From positions 682,001 to 746,000 of the forward strand of contig KV748234.1 of the NCBI GenBank assembly GCA_001692895.1: 64,000 bases of DNA, in the 5' to 3' direction. Source of the stretch: Cenococcum geophilum 1.58 (Eukaryota; Ascomycota; Dothideomycetes; Gloniales; Gloniaceae). Shown here in pieces: positions 1-11,093 of the stretch. Numbering within the stretch: the first letter of the stretch is position 1; the number at the start of each line of letters is the position of its first letter. Below the pieces are notes generated by a model. That model searched no databases, had not been told where the DNA came from, and saw only the letters and a list, made by a program, of their open reading frames with translations. The position numbers and the translations under genes are program-made.

Positions 1-697
1 GCAGAAGATATCGCTAGAATCTATATTAAAGAAGTATTTATAAGATATAGAGCACTAAGTAAAATTATATCGGATAGGGATCTAAGATTTATAGCAGTAT
101 TTTAGGAGGTATTTTTAGCGGAATAAGGAGTTAAAGTAGTAACTTCTACCGCATATTATCTGTAGATAGATAGTTAAATAAAAAGACTAAATTAGACACT
201 AGAATAGTATCTAAGGCATTATATTAATTATACACAGAATAATTAGGTATTATTATTACTAGTTATATAGTTTACATACAATATAACACTATAAAAGGGA
301 ATAGGCATATTACTATTTAAGGCGAATTATGGATATAAACTAAGAATATTGCTATTACTATATTAAGTAAAGAAGATAAGTAGCACAGCTAAAGAAAGAA
401 TAAAGACGTTAATGAATCTTTATATAGACCTTATAGAATTAGTAAAGAAAGTATAAGAAAGAATAAAAATGTACTATAATGCTAAGAGATCTAAGGGACT
501 AGATCTTAAGGAGGGAGATAAAGTATAGCTACTATACAAAATTTTTAAGAGTCGACGACTAAGTAAAAAGTTAGACTATATTAGACTAGGACCTTTTAAA
601 ATTAAGTAAAGGATTTTACTAGTTACGTTTAAATTAAACCTACTAGCTAAAATAAAGTTCTACCCTATATAGTTATTGTAATGCTAGAGCTATATTA
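1..697 (+). pseudogene. Ty3/gypsy integrase, C-terminal half (element A, RIP-degraded)
   Basis: Frame 1 from base 1 reads as a retroviral-type integrase core: an SDRDLRF-type motif, then the STAYY...D segment and an LEQYLRHY-like helix, followed by a GPY/F-type region (LGPFKIK). The family would insert viral cDNA. Many in-frame stops fall where homologues have Gln or Trp, which is the RIP pattern. The 5' part of the element lies outside the window. The reading frame is cut at 697 by a TIR element and resumes in frame at 2853, where a chromodomain follows. Family assignment is by motif recognition. Confidence 0.88.
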
Positions 698-954
698 GGA
701 AAAAAAATTTTGGGCACGTTGTTGTAAACGAAAATCGGGGTCTGCAAAACCTGCGTAAGTCGCAATTTTGGCAATTTGCGGCAATTTGTAGCAATTTGCT
801 ACAAACATATAGGCTACCTATACACGCGCCTGCCCTATCTATGTGTTTATAGCAAATTGCTGCAAATTGCCGCAAATGCTAAAATTGCGACTTACGCCTG
901 CAGGTTTTGCAGACCCCGATTTTCGCTTGCAACAACGTGCCTAAAAAAAATTCC
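698..954. repeat. Foldback (inverted repeat) at left end of S1
   Basis: About 105 bp (698-802) is repeated inverted at 848-954, including the core CGGGGTCTGCAAAACCTGCG and its complement, with a loop of about 45 bp. The outer ends of the foldback match the TIR of the whole element, so three copies of the terminal sequence are present (left, internal inverted, right). It could be a MITE that founded the larger element. Confidence 0.75.
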
Positions 955-959
955 TGATG

Positions 960-1615
960 CAGAGGCTCTGCACGAGGCTCTCACACAAAGCTCTGCACGA
1001 AGCTCTGCACGAAGCTCTACACGAAGCTCTGCACGAAGCTCTACACGAAGCTCTGCACGAAGCTCTACACGAAGCTCTATACAAAGCTCTGCGCGAAGCT
1101 CTACACGAAGCTTTGCACGAGGCTCTACACGAAGCTCTGCACGAATTCGTGCACGAAGCTCTATACAAAGCTCTGCGCGAAAGCTCTACACGAAGCTTTG
1201 CACGAGGCTCTACACGAGGCCTCTACCACAAAGCTCTGCGTACAGAGGCTCTGCACGAGGCTCTACACGAAGCTCTGTTACGAAGCTCTGCACGAAGCTC
1301 TATATAAAGCTCTGCACGAAAGCTCTGCACGAAGCTCTACACGAAGCTCTACACGAAGGCTTTTGCACGAGGCTCTACACGAGGCTCTACACAAAGCTCC
1401 GCATATGGAGGCTCTGCACGAGGGCTCTGCACGAAGCTCTACACGAAGCTCTACACAAGGCCTCTGCACGAAAGCTCTACACGAAGCTCTGCACAAAGCT
1501 CTATATAAAGCTCTACACGAAGCTCTACATTATGGAGGCTCTGCACGAGGCTCTGCGCGAAGCTCTGCGTACGGAGGCTCTACACGAAGCTCTACACAAA
1601 GCCTTTGTGTGTGTG
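960..1615. repeat. 12-bp minisatellite (consensus CACGAAGCTCTG), about 55 units
   Basis: Near-perfect tandem units of ACGAAGCTCTGC/ACGAAGCTCTAC with occasional one-base slips. Because 12 is divisible by 3 the array is open in several frames on both strands, giving spurious low-complexity ORFs up to 312 codons. I regard none as a gene. The same unit recurs at 4680-5125 and, AT-shifted, at 41160-42800. Confidence 0.95.
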
Positions 1616-1775
1616 CGCCGCGAACACCATTACTATCCGGGTCCTCCCGCTATATTCCCGATAGCCTCTACACGTGCCTCTGCCAAGTATACCCCCCTAT
1701 ATACACCTAGGTAGCCCACCTCATTTTTTTACCCTTCCTTACATCCTACCTAGGAAGACACAGAACGACAGCCAG
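1616..1775. repeat. Linker between satellite arrays, duplicated at 5126-5255
   Basis: This unique-looking linker, containing CCCGATAGCCTCTACACGTG and a pyrimidine-rich ACCCTTCCTT tract, recurs in the same position after the 12-bp array of the second composite. Duplication of linker and arrays in the same order shows the whole block was copied as a unit. Confidence 0.8.
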
Positions 1776-2105
1776 CAGACGACCGTCGCCGGAGCCAGGA
1801 CGGACCATCGCCGGAGCCAGATGAGAGCTAGACGACCGTCAGAGCTGGACGACCGTCAGAGCTAGACGACCGTCGTCAGAGCTGGACGACCGTCGCCGGA
1901 GCCAGATGACCGTCGCCAGAGCTAGACGACCGTCGCCGGAGCCAGATGACCGTCGCCAGAGCTAGACGACCGTCAGAGCCAGACGACCGTCGTCAGAGCT
2001 GGACGACCGTCGCCGGAGCCAGATGACCGTCGCCAGAGCTAGACGACCGTCAGAGCCAGACGACCGTCGTCATCGCCACACGACCGTCGCCAGAGCCACA
2101 CGACA
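1776..2105. repeat. 17-20-bp minisatellite (consensus GACGACCGTCGCCAGAGCCA)
   Basis: Tandem units built on GACGACCGTC with variable spacer (CAGAGCTA, GTCAGAGCTG, GCCGGAGCCA). It is GC-rich and little affected by RIP. The second composite carries a longer version at 5260-6265. Confidence 0.9.
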
Positions 2106-2164
2106 ACCGTTCGAACGACCAGCCAGCGAACACGATAAACGATTCAATTGATCGATCGAATCAA

Positions 2165-2272
2165 GGTGACATAGACAGGTAGGTATAGACAGGTAGGCAC
2201 AGACAGGTAGGCATAGACGGGTAGGTATAGACGGACGGACAGACAGGTAGGTAGGCAAGTAGGCAGGCAGGT

Positions 2273-2315
<43 letters not shown>

Positions 2316-2390
2316 TAGGTAGGCAGGCAGGTAGGTAGGTAGGCAGGCAGGCAGGCATGCAGGCAGGCAGACAGGTAGGTAGGTAGATGA
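2165..2390. repeat. AGGC/AGGT tetranucleotide microsatellite
   Basis: Long run of AGGCAGGCAGGTAGGT-type units, preceded by a short linker containing GATTCAATTGATCGATCGAA that recurs at about 6295-6316. The minus-strand ORFs here (CLPACLPA-type) are repeat artefacts. Confidence 0.95.
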
Positions 2391-2852
2391 TTTAGAGCCT
2401 CCGCGAGAGGCTTCCCCCTTAACGCCTAAAGTAGATAGCTCTACATTTTATATAGTTATAATATAAATATATTTAAAAGTATACTACAGAAATCTATAGA
2501 AATATGTGATAATTTGGTTATTATATAATATAATTATAATTTATATAGTTACAATTTGTACAGTTTTTACAATTTGTACAATTTGTATAATTCGTATAAT
2601 TCGTACAGTTTTTACAATTCGTACAGTTTTTATAATTTATACAGTTTGCGCGCTATTTATTTATAGGGTAGCGTTTTGCTGCAATTTATTTATAGGGGTA
2701 GCATTTTGCTGTAATTTGCTATTAGGTGCTGCGATTTTGTTACAAAACGTGCGTTTTACGCAAATTGCTATCGACTATATCCACCTGCCGCAACCGTACG
2801 GTTTGCGGCAATTTGCCGTAAACCGCAACAATGAGCCCCAAAAAAAATTTCC
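2391..2852. other. AT-rich right part of S1, no gene
   Basis: Contains short direct repeats of TACAGTTTTTACAATTTGTA type (about 2540-2645), two copies of TTTATTTATAGGGGTAGC-like sequence, and a small inverted region with TTTGCGGCAATTTGC near the right TIR. The 135-codon plus-strand ORF here is very low complexity and runs through the element end into the gypsy chromodomain frame, so I do not call it a gene. Confidence 0.6.
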
Positions 2853-3300
2853 TAATGTAGTATATAGGAATATTAAGCTACCGGTTTATAAGGTAGATAT
2901 ATATAAAGGATAAAAAGAAAATAAATGGTAAGTTTTAAAGATTATTAATTATAAGAATATTAACAATAAAATATAGTATAAGGTTAAGTAAATAGGCTAT
3001 AATAAGACTACCTAGAAACTACTAGGGAATTTAAAAAAACGCTATAGGAAAGGTACAGGAGTATTAGAAGAGATTAGGTTAGGTAATATTAATAATAAAA
3101 AATTGCTAAAAAATAAGTCACCTAAGAGGGACTTAGGAAGAGCAGCTACCGAGCTACTTAGACCTATTTCCTTCTTAGTTAGAAAAGAATCCGTTCTTTT
3201 ATTACTAAGTTCCTATAGACCCTATTCTATAAGCTTCCACTTCTTAAAACAGACCTTTTTATATACCTTCTTAAGACAAAGCAAATAAGTAGATACCGCG
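2853..3300 (+). pseudogene. Gypsy element A chromodomain and C-terminal tail
   Basis: Continuation of the pol frame after S1. It reads VYKVDIYKG, then a chromodomain-like IQYKVKWIGYNKTTW segment once TAG/TAA stops are taken as RIP-mutated Gln/Trp codons, then LLKNKSPKRDLGRA. In chromoviruses this integrase-linked domain targets insertion to modified histones. The reading is direct; the role is family knowledge. Confidence 0.8.
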
Positions 3301-3801
3301 ATATAAGTATTTAGGGCCTTCTGTTCCGCATTATAAAAACATTCTAGTTTAGTAAGGGCTTAAGATAGTTTACTATCTAGCCGCGTAGTAGTAGATTAAA
3401 TATAAAACCCTAAAATAAATTAACCAGGGAACTAGATATCTATTAAGAGTAATAGGTCACGTATATTTAGCATTAAAGGTAGAGTAAATATTATAGGACA
3501 AATAAATATTCGCTTTAGTGCACTCTAAATAAGAGGATAGTTGCCGTGAAGATAGGTTCGCTAACGTAATATAAATTAGCCCCTCTTTTAAACAGCGAAA
3601 ATACGGAAACGGCATGATCTTACTAAGAGATAATATTATAGTAATAGTGCGAGCACGACGTTAGGCGTGTAAAGAAGAAGATACTTTAGGTATAATAAGC
3701 AATAATATTAACCAAATTAATTAAATGGATATTATACCTCTAGTAAACAACTTAAAGATATTAGGAATCTTTAAGGACAAAGATAAAAAGGAGGGAGATA
3801 G
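3301..3801. other. Gypsy A 3' untranslated region with polypurine tract
   Basis: No coding signal recognised. It ends in AAAAAGGAGGGAGATAG (about 3785-3801), a polypurine tract directly abutting the LTR, as expected for plus-strand priming. Confidence 0.6.
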
Positions 3802-4226
3802 TATTATAGACGCTTTAAGTACAATATTATAACTACTTAAAGAGGAGTTAAAAGAAGCTAGTTAGTTAATATAAGTACGGTTTAAGATGGAGCCGATAGA
3901 ACTATATAATAAAGAATGGTAACTAAGGTTATATAATATACTATATATTAAATAAAAGGGACGAGAGGAACTTACGTACCTTATATATAAGACGTATATT
4001 ATATATAAGAAGGGTTTTATAGGAGTACGGTTATATATTTAAGGACCCTTAGTCCTTACCTAGATAGTTCCTTCCTTATAGTAATTCTTGGAATATAATT
4101 AAAGTTAATCTATTAGGCAACTACTCTACTAGTTATTATTACGTTGTTAACTTCTATATTTATATTACCTATATGCCTAGCCCAATAACGAGCCTACCGT
4201 AGTTCCTGCTATAAAGTTCCGTTATA
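3802..4226 (+). repeat. 3' LTR of gypsy element A (family L1)
   Basis: About 425 bp, aligning along its length with the solo LTR at 56432-56849 and a relic near 41800-42086. Its ends read TATTATAGAC...CCGTTATA where the better copy has TGTTACGGAC...CCGTTACA, i.e. RIP-type transitions. Shared landmarks include AACTATATAATAAAGAATGG and a GTCCTTACCTAGATAG segment. Confidence 0.8.
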
Positions 4227-4284
4227 GCTACATTGGGAAAATATTCGCAGGATGAGATTTAAGTAGACTTTGGTTTTCGCGTTT

Positions 4285-4560
4285 CGCGTAATTAACATGC
4301 AATTTAACCAACTCGACACGCAGTTAACCTACTTTAACTAACTTAACACGCAGTTAACCTACTTAACATGCAATTTAACTAACTTAACACGCAGTTGACC
4401 TACTTAATATATAATTTAACTAACTTAATACGCAGTTAACCTATTTAACATACAATTTAACTAACTTAATATGCAGTTAACCTACTTAATAACTTTAAAA
4501 GCTAACTGCATATCCTTTAACACGTAGTTAACCTACTTAACAACTTTAAAAGCTAACTGT
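4285..4560. repeat. About 41-42-bp tandem repeat (CGCAGTTAACCTACTTAACA type)
   Basis: Roughly six alternating units of GCAATTTAACTAACTTAACA and CGCAGTTAACCTACTTAACA. It lies at the left edge of the second satellite composite and may belong to it. No gene. Confidence 0.8.
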
Positions 4561-4677
4561 ATATTTCTTGACGTGCGATTAAGGTAAAGTTATATACTAT
4601 ATATTTAACTATTATATATAATCCTATATAATCTTATACAATCTTATACAATCTCATACAATCTTATAGTCTTATTA

Positions 4678-6725
4678 CTTGGAGGCTCTGCACGAGGCTC
4701 TACACGAAGCTCTGCGTACAGAGGCTCTGCACGAAGCTCTGCGCATAAAGGCTCTACACGAAGCTCTACACGAAGCTCTGCGTATAGAGGCTCTGCACGA
4801 AGCTCTGCGCATAGAGGCTCTGCACAAAGCTCTGCACGAAGCTTCGCATAAGGCTCTACACGAGGCTCTACACGAAGCTCTGCACGAAGCTCTGCACGAG
4901 GGTCTGCGCGAGGGTCTGCGCGAGGTCTGCGCGAAGCTCTGCGTACAGAGGCTCTGCACGAGGCTCTGCGAGAAGCTCTGCGTACAGAGGCTCTGCACGA
5001 GGCTCTGCGCGAAGCTCTGCGTACAGAGGCTCTGCACGAGGCTCTGCGAGAAGCTCTGCGTACAGAGGCTCTGCACGAGGCTCTGCGCGAAGCTCTGCGT
5101 ACAGAGGCTCTACACGAAGCTCTGCATCGGGTCCCCCGCTATATTTCCCGATAGCCTCTACACGTGCCTCTACCCTATATAGCCCACCTTATTTTTTACC
5201 CTTCCTTCCTTCTTTATATCCTTCCTACCTAGGGAGGCACCAGAACGGCAGCCAGTAAGAGGACCGTTGCTAGAACTAGACGACTGTCGCCAGAACCAGA
5301 TGACCGTTCCAGAACCAGATGACTATCGCCAGCTAGACGACCGGTCGCCAGAACCAGACAACCGTTGCCAGAGCTAGACGATCGTTGCCATAACTAGACG
5401 ACCGTCGCCAGTTAGTCAACCGTTTACCAGAACTAGACGCCGGTCGCTACAGCTAGACGACCGTTACCAGAACTGATCTAACGACTGTCGCTAGAACTAG
5501 ACGACCGTCGTCCAGAACTAGCGACCGTTGCTGAAACTAGCCACCGCGTCGCCAGAACCAGAGGACCGTCGGTAGCCAGACGACCGTTGCCAGACCAGAG
5601 GACCGTTGCTAGAGCCAGACGACCTTCGCTAGCAACCAGAGCGGCTGTTACCAGAACCAGACGACCGTCGCCAGAACCAGGTGACTGTCGCCAGAACCAG
5701 ACGACTGTCGCCGAGAAGCCAGACGACCGTTCCCAGAACCAGACGACCCCCGATTGCCAGAGCCAGACGACCGTCGCCAGAACCCGACGACCGTTGCCAG
5801 AGCCCAGACGACCGTCCGCCAGCACCAGACGACCGTCGCCGGCCAGACGACTCGTTACTAGAACCGCGGACGACCGTTGCCAGAGCCAGACGACCGTCGC
5901 TAGAACCAGACGACCGTTGCCAGAGTTGACAGCCGTCGCTAGAACTAGACGACCGTCACTAGCTAGACGACCGTTACTAGAACTAGACGACCGTTGCTAG
6001 AGCCAGACGATCGTCGCTAGAACCAGACAACCGTCGCCAGCTAGACGACCGTTACTAGAACTAGACAACCGTCGCTAGAACCAGACGACTGTCGCCAGAA
6101 CTAGACGACCGTCGCCAGCTAGACGACCGTTACCAGAACCAGACAACCGTCGCTAGAACCAGACGACCGTTACCAGAACTAGACGACCGTTGCCAGAGCC
6201 AGACGACCGTCGCTAGAACTAGACGACCGTCGCCAGAACCAGATAACCGTCGCCAAAGCTAGACGACAATAACTAGCCAGCTAACACTATAAACGATTCG
6301 ATCGATCGATCGAATTAAGGTAGCACAGACAGGTAGGTACAAACAGGTAGATACTAACGGGTAGGTAGATGTAGATAGGTAGGTAGATGCAGACAGGTAA
6401 GCAGATATAGATAGGCAGGCAGATGCAGATAGGTAAGTAGATGTAGATAGGCAAGTAGATNTAGATAGGTAGGTAGATGCTAATGGGTAGGTAGATATAG
6501 ATAGGTAGGTAGATATAGATAGGTAGGTAAATATAGATAGGTAGATATAGATAGGTAGGCGATGTAAATAGGTAGGCGATGCAGGTAGGTAGGTAAATAT
6601 AAATAGGTAGGTAGATATAGATAGGTAGGCAAATGCAGACAGGTAGATGTAGATAGGTAGGCGATGTAAATAGGTAGGCGATGCAGGCAGGTAGGTAAGT
6701 CAATAGGTAGATAGGTAGAAGAGAA
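4678..6725. repeat. Second satellite composite (S2): same three arrays and linkers as S1
   Basis: Same order and orientation as S1: 12-bp array (4680-5125), linker (5126-5255), 17-20-bp array (5260-6265), GATCGATCGA linker, and tetranucleotide array (6320-6720, with an ambiguous base at 6461). Outer ends are less clear. A weak inverted match around CAACTCGAC (about 4290-4315 against 6930-6960) may be its TIR. All ORFs across it are repeat artefacts. Confidence 0.85.
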
Positions 6726-7010
6726 CCATCGCTGTATTATATTAAATTATCTAAAATAATAATATTTATTTTACTAGCCTTATAAATAGCTTTAAAATAG
6801 CTTTTATTTATTTAAAATATATTATTAGTATAAAAGAGGTAAATATAATTATAGTTGCCAAATGCGCAGATTGCTAGCAGGTTGCGCGCAGGCTGCGCGC
6901 AGGCTGCGTGTCAAAAAAACACGACATAGGCTAGTTGGTCGAGTTGCCAAATGCCCTCAACTGCGCGCCAATTGCGTCAACCACCAACTATTGAGGCCAT
7001 TTAAAGGGTA
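6726..7010. other. Right flank of S2, no gene
   Basis: AT-rich spacer followed by a GC-richer stretch with repeated GCGCGCAGGCTGCG and a small hairpin at GTGTCAAAAAAACAC. Possibly the right terminus of S2. Confidence 0.4.
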
Positions 7011-7930
7011 CCATATTTTGCCGATGTAGGTAATAATCCATAAGTTCCTTTAACGTTTATACTATAGTATAAGCTAGTAATACAGCCCGCTATAGGTCTA
7101 GGATAAGCTTATTAAAGAGGTTTAGTAGTAGGTCTTTTTAGGGAATCTAGGCTTATCTGGCTAGTATAAAAAGCGGTCTAAAAGGTTAAAAAGGTCTCCG
7201 TTATTTTTATATTTAGGCTTTTATAGCTAAGGCGGGCATTTTATACTTTAAAAGGGTCTTTATAAATAGAAAATAAGTATTTAATTATTTCTTCTTTAGA
7301 GATAAAGGGGTTTATTAAGTCTTTAGTATATTACAAGCGTAAATATATCTAAATATCTTCGCTAGTACGGCTAAAGATATAGGCCATCTTAGCTCGGGGG
7401 GTAGGAAAGTAATTAGTATTAACTTTAAGCTTATCCTGTAATTAAAGCTTCTAGTTATTAAATATTAGGTCTATTCTATCCGTAAATAGCGGGGGATCTA
7501 TAACCTTTATTAACTGCTTTAGTACTATATAGGCCTTAGTAGATCTACTAAGGCGCTAGAATAGGGCCTAAAGGACTATAGCAAGTCTTTAGTTATCTAA
7601 TAATAACTTATTATTAGATATAGGGGTATCTCTAGCTTTAAGTAGCTCTTATAGTTATTTAATTTTAGTATTAGCTACCACAAGCTCCGCCTAGGGGGTT
7701 AAAATATTAATTATTTCTTTATTTAAGGTATTTAAGGGTCCTATAGCTACTTTACCTACTACTATATTTTGTAGCATAATAGTAGGGGTATTAGGTAATT
7801 CTAGGTAATTTCTTTAAGGGTTCTAATCTGTGTATATCTTATAGGTCCTTTCCTTAGGGTTTTATTCTTTTCCTTTTAGGTCCTATCCTTATAGTTTTAG
7901 TAATATCCTTAGGGTCTTATTCTATATTCT
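7011..7930 (-). pseudogene. Ty3/gypsy gag (element B, minus strand)
   Basis: The reverse complement reads a fungal gypsy Gag capsid: a DPPLFTDR start of the conserved block (about 7495 downward), then PTPRAKMAYIFSRTS, then PFISKEEIIKYLFSIYKDPFK, with stops at Gln/Trp positions. Gag would form the virus-like particle. It is cut near 7010 at the S2 flank, so zinc knuckle and pol are missing here. The N-terminal limit is approximate. Confidence 0.75.
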
Positions 7931-8269
7931 TATTCTATTTATAGTCTTATAAATATACTTAAGTTCCTTCTTAAAAAGAGAGAGTAGAAAGAGCTTTAAA
8001 TAATATTAGTAACTTAGTTAATTAAGGTATAAGTATAGTAAAGGGGACGCGTAAGCCTATATAATTAGATTATCTATAAACGAGAATCTAAAGCTAGGGA
8101 AAAGAAAGGAGAAGAAGAGTAGCGCCGCTTAATATTTTATAAGATCTTTGCGTTACGTAACCGTAATATACGGCAATCTATAGTAACTTACCGGTGCGAA
8201 GTTCTGCTAAGTTCTGCTAACTAAGTTCTGCTATTTTCTGCTAGTGCTGTAATATAGAACGTCGCTAGT
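7931..8269. other. Junction region between two minus-strand gypsy pieces
   Basis: No gene. Contains several TTCTGCTAAGTTCTGCTA-type short repeats (8199-8250) resembling subterminal repeats of DNA transposons and LTRs elsewhere in the window. It could hold a degraded LTR or an element end; I cannot define one. Confidence 0.4.
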
Positions 8270-9075
8270 ACGTTTATAAGCCTAAATTATATAACTAATA
8301 GTTTATATAGTCCTTCCTTTAATTTAAAAGCTGCTTTTTATTTATTGCCTTCCTTAATTCTAATCTAATAGTACGCCTATCTTAGATCTATCTTTATAAA
8401 GATTTATACATTACCTATCCTATTTTAGATTTCGCTAATTAAGGGTAAAGGATACCTATCCTTCCGAGTAATACTATTTAACTATTTATAGTTAATATAT
8501 AACCTAAGTTTCCTATTCTTCTTTAGTATAAATAGTACTAGATATCCTACTAATAACTATAATAGTTTAATATATCCCTTTTATAAGTTCTTTTAGACAA
8601 ACTCTTTAAGTACTCTTAACTCCTCTTAAGTAAGCTTATAGGTTAAAAAGAACCTTAGACTTATTTCTAGTTCTAACTCTATTTTATAGTCCTATACTAT
8701 ATAATTTACTAGCTTTTTACTTTTTAGGCTCTATAGTTTTTTACTATACTTATAGTATCTCTTTAGTATATAACTTAAGCCTTACTAGCTCTTTAATATC
8801 GCTCTAACTTAATACTATACTAACTTAGTTTATTATCACATTTTATGTTATTAAGTATCCCTAATATTAACCTAACCTCTAACCTAATTAACCTTTAGAT
8901 TATATTTCTATAACTAAGGCATTTCTAATACTGCCTCATCCCGTCCTAATAGTAGGATATTAAAAGATATCTTAATTTGTCTTCCTTTAATAGTTATCTA
9001 AATAGGTCCTATTTTAAGGTTAATAATCCCTCCTTTATATAATAGTTACTATAAATTTCTAAAGGCATCTTAAAC
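8270..9075 (-). pseudogene. Gypsy protease-reverse transcriptase fragment (minus strand)
   Basis: The reverse complement gives a degraded retropepsin tail (LLISYY..DEAVLEMP.L.KYN) followed by reverse transcriptase: LT.EELRVLKEFV, then LVLFILKKNRKLRLYINYK, then SITRKDRYPLPLISEI and KIDLR.AYY.IRIKEG. It stops before the YxDD block at about 8270. Gln/Trp-type stops show RIP. It may be the same family as the gag to its left, but the order (pol before gag in minus orientation) means they are not one continuous copy. Confidence 0.8.
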
Positions 9076-11093
9076 GGAATTATTTAATTGGCATTAGGCT
9101 TTTAAGAATAAGTTATATAAAAACTAAAGTAAATACTATACTTAAGGATCTTTAGGGGTAGGGTAGATCTAAAAGTAATCTATTAAAGTTTAAATCTATT
9201 ATTTTAAGGTCCTCTTTTAATTGCGAAGTTGTTAGTTAAGCCCTTATTAAATTAATTATTATATAAAACCTTCCATTTAATATGGTTAAATAGCCAGAAT
9301 TCTATACTTTTTATTAGGCTTTAAATTAGGAGTCCTAGAGCTTTATTATAGTAGTTTATAAAAATATTAGCTAGAAGATTAAATAGTTATTTAATTCTTA
9401 AAAGGATATTATATAAAAAAAACTTTAGTTAGCAATTTTAAATATCTATCTCTCTATTAATATCTAGATCTCTTTAAATAACTACTCTTTCTTTACTATT
9501 TACTCCTATTTTATTAATACTTAAGAGTAAAAAGCTCGGGCTCTTTTTACTTTATAATTAATTATAAACTATAGCATAGAAGAATAGTAGAATACCCTTC
9601 TTTTAGTGCTATTAGATTATAGTATTATACAAAAAATTAGGGCTATTATTAGTAATAATTCTTTAATAAATAATACGCTATATTATATAATATCTAATTT
9701 CCTACTAAAGAATAAAGATATTTAATAAAGTCCTATTTACTAACGAATTTAATATTAAGGATATATTATTAACCTTATAGTTAATACTTTTCTCTTTAGT
9801 ACTACTTAAAAGGGAGAGATTAAGGCGTATAAAAGGCTCTTTAAAAAGGGGAGTATAGAGTTAGAGATAATATATAATAAGGCTATATAAGAGAATAAAA
9901 GGGATATATTTTACGTAATAAGGGCGCTTAGGCGGTGATATAATATTATTATCTACTCTTACTCCTTAAGTAATTATATAAAGTAGTTTAAGTTAATTAT
10001 TAAATAAAGGATTCCTTTTAATAATTATATAAAATAGAGTAGCTAGTAATAAATATTAAAGACTATAATTTAATATAAGTTTAGAGTTAATTAGTATATA
10101 AAGGCTAATATAAATATACTTTATGAAGACTTTTTTAGCCTAGCTAACTAGTCTCTTTTTTATATAATTAAGAACTTCTTTAGGCCTTTTAATGGCGCGA
10201 CTATAAAACTTTAGAGGTATAGCTTAGGCCTTAGTAGGGTTCTCTTTATAATAGACGTTCTTATTAAACATATAGAGATATAATAGGTATTAGTAGGTAT
10301 TAGATTAAACTAAGACTTAAAGTATTATATCAAATAAGCTTAGGAAAAGTTTAATAAATACTATACTAAAATAGACAGCTTTTCTCTCTACGCTATAGTA
10401 CTAATTCTTTAGCCTTTATATTATATAAAATATATTAAAAAGATATAAAAAAAGGAGTGGTAGAAACCTATACATTAAAAATTAAAATAGCTCTAAAAGT
10501 AATTCTAAGATTTATATCCCCTTTATAATACTAGATAAAGAAAAAGGAGCTAAATAAGTTTATTTTTATTATAAAGGATCTTAAAGAAAGGATTATTTAA
10601 CTATAAAGCCTTAATAAGTATAAGGATTACTACTTTAAAGCTCTATATAAAATATAGGGCTTAGCTCTTTATTAGTAGACTTAAAAGCCGTAAAGAAAAT
10701 AATAGCTAAGGCTTTTAATTCTTGCTATAAATATTCTCTTTATTTTAGCTATAAGCGATAATCTAGAGAGAGTTTTCTTGGGTGGCTATTATATAATAAG
10801 CTAGAAAAGAATAAAGATAGGAATAAATAGCCTTAAGAGAAAAAAATATTTAAAGAACTGGTATAGAAGCGGGATTTTAGGTAGGGTTATTTAGAGTCTA
10901 GTTTACCTTTATTTTCTTATATAGTAAGAGTTCTAGGGGTAAAAATGTCTCTTTAATAGAATTAATTATACGGGGTGCTAAGGAATCTGCTATTACGTAC
11001 TATAATTATTAATTGGATTATAATTATCAATCAGAATCTTGCAATTACAATAATCCGATTATAGCTAATTGTGGCTAATTGTTTACAACCCTA
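9076..11093 (+). pseudogene. hAT transposase relic H0 (Restless-like, plus strand)
   Basis: Aligns with the hAT H3 frame at 32245 onward (KALI.LII..LPF.MVK.PEFYT). It ends with the hAT dimerisation block, LAINILFILAISDNLERVF then KIGINSLKRKKYLKNW (about 10710-10870). The right terminus at 11093 (ACAACCCTA) matches the H3 terminal repeat TAGGGTTGT/CAGGGTTGT. Heavily RIP-mutated. No left TIR or TSD was found, so the left edge is approximate. Confidence 0.75.

Larger units (their letters stand above)
698..2852. mobile_element. 2.16-kb TIR element carrying three satellite arrays (S1)
   Basis: The left end GGAAAAAAAATTTTGGGCAC and the right end, read in reverse complement (GGAAATTTTTTTTGGGGCTC), form imperfect terminal inverted repeats of about 35 bp. 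Both ends are flanked by TA (696-697 and 2853-2854), and removing 698-2852 plus one TA restores the gypsy reading frame from integrase to chromodomain. The interior has no transposase. It holds a 257-bp foldback (698-954), a 12-bp array, a 17-20-bp array, a 4-bp array and an AT-rich right part. The TA duplication suggests a Tc1/mariner/pogo-type non-autonomous element; that class is inferred. Confidence 0.72.

Noticed and set aside
776..1714. ORFs of 75-312 codons across the 12-bp array (and 4675-5182)
   Set aside because: A 12-bp unit keeps any stop-free frame open on both strands; composition is pure repeat with no start context or domain.
5478..6000. ORFs of 82-138 codons in the 17-20-bp array and the tetranucleotide array (to 6703)
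   Set aside because: Overlapping frames on both strands made only of repeat units.
960..6265. CRISPR-like array
   Set aside because: Units are directly contiguous without unique spacers, and the genome is clearly fungal.
4227..7010. Firm TIR boundaries for the second satellite composite
   Set aside because: Only a short inverted match around CAACTCGAC was found and no target duplication, so I left the ends open.
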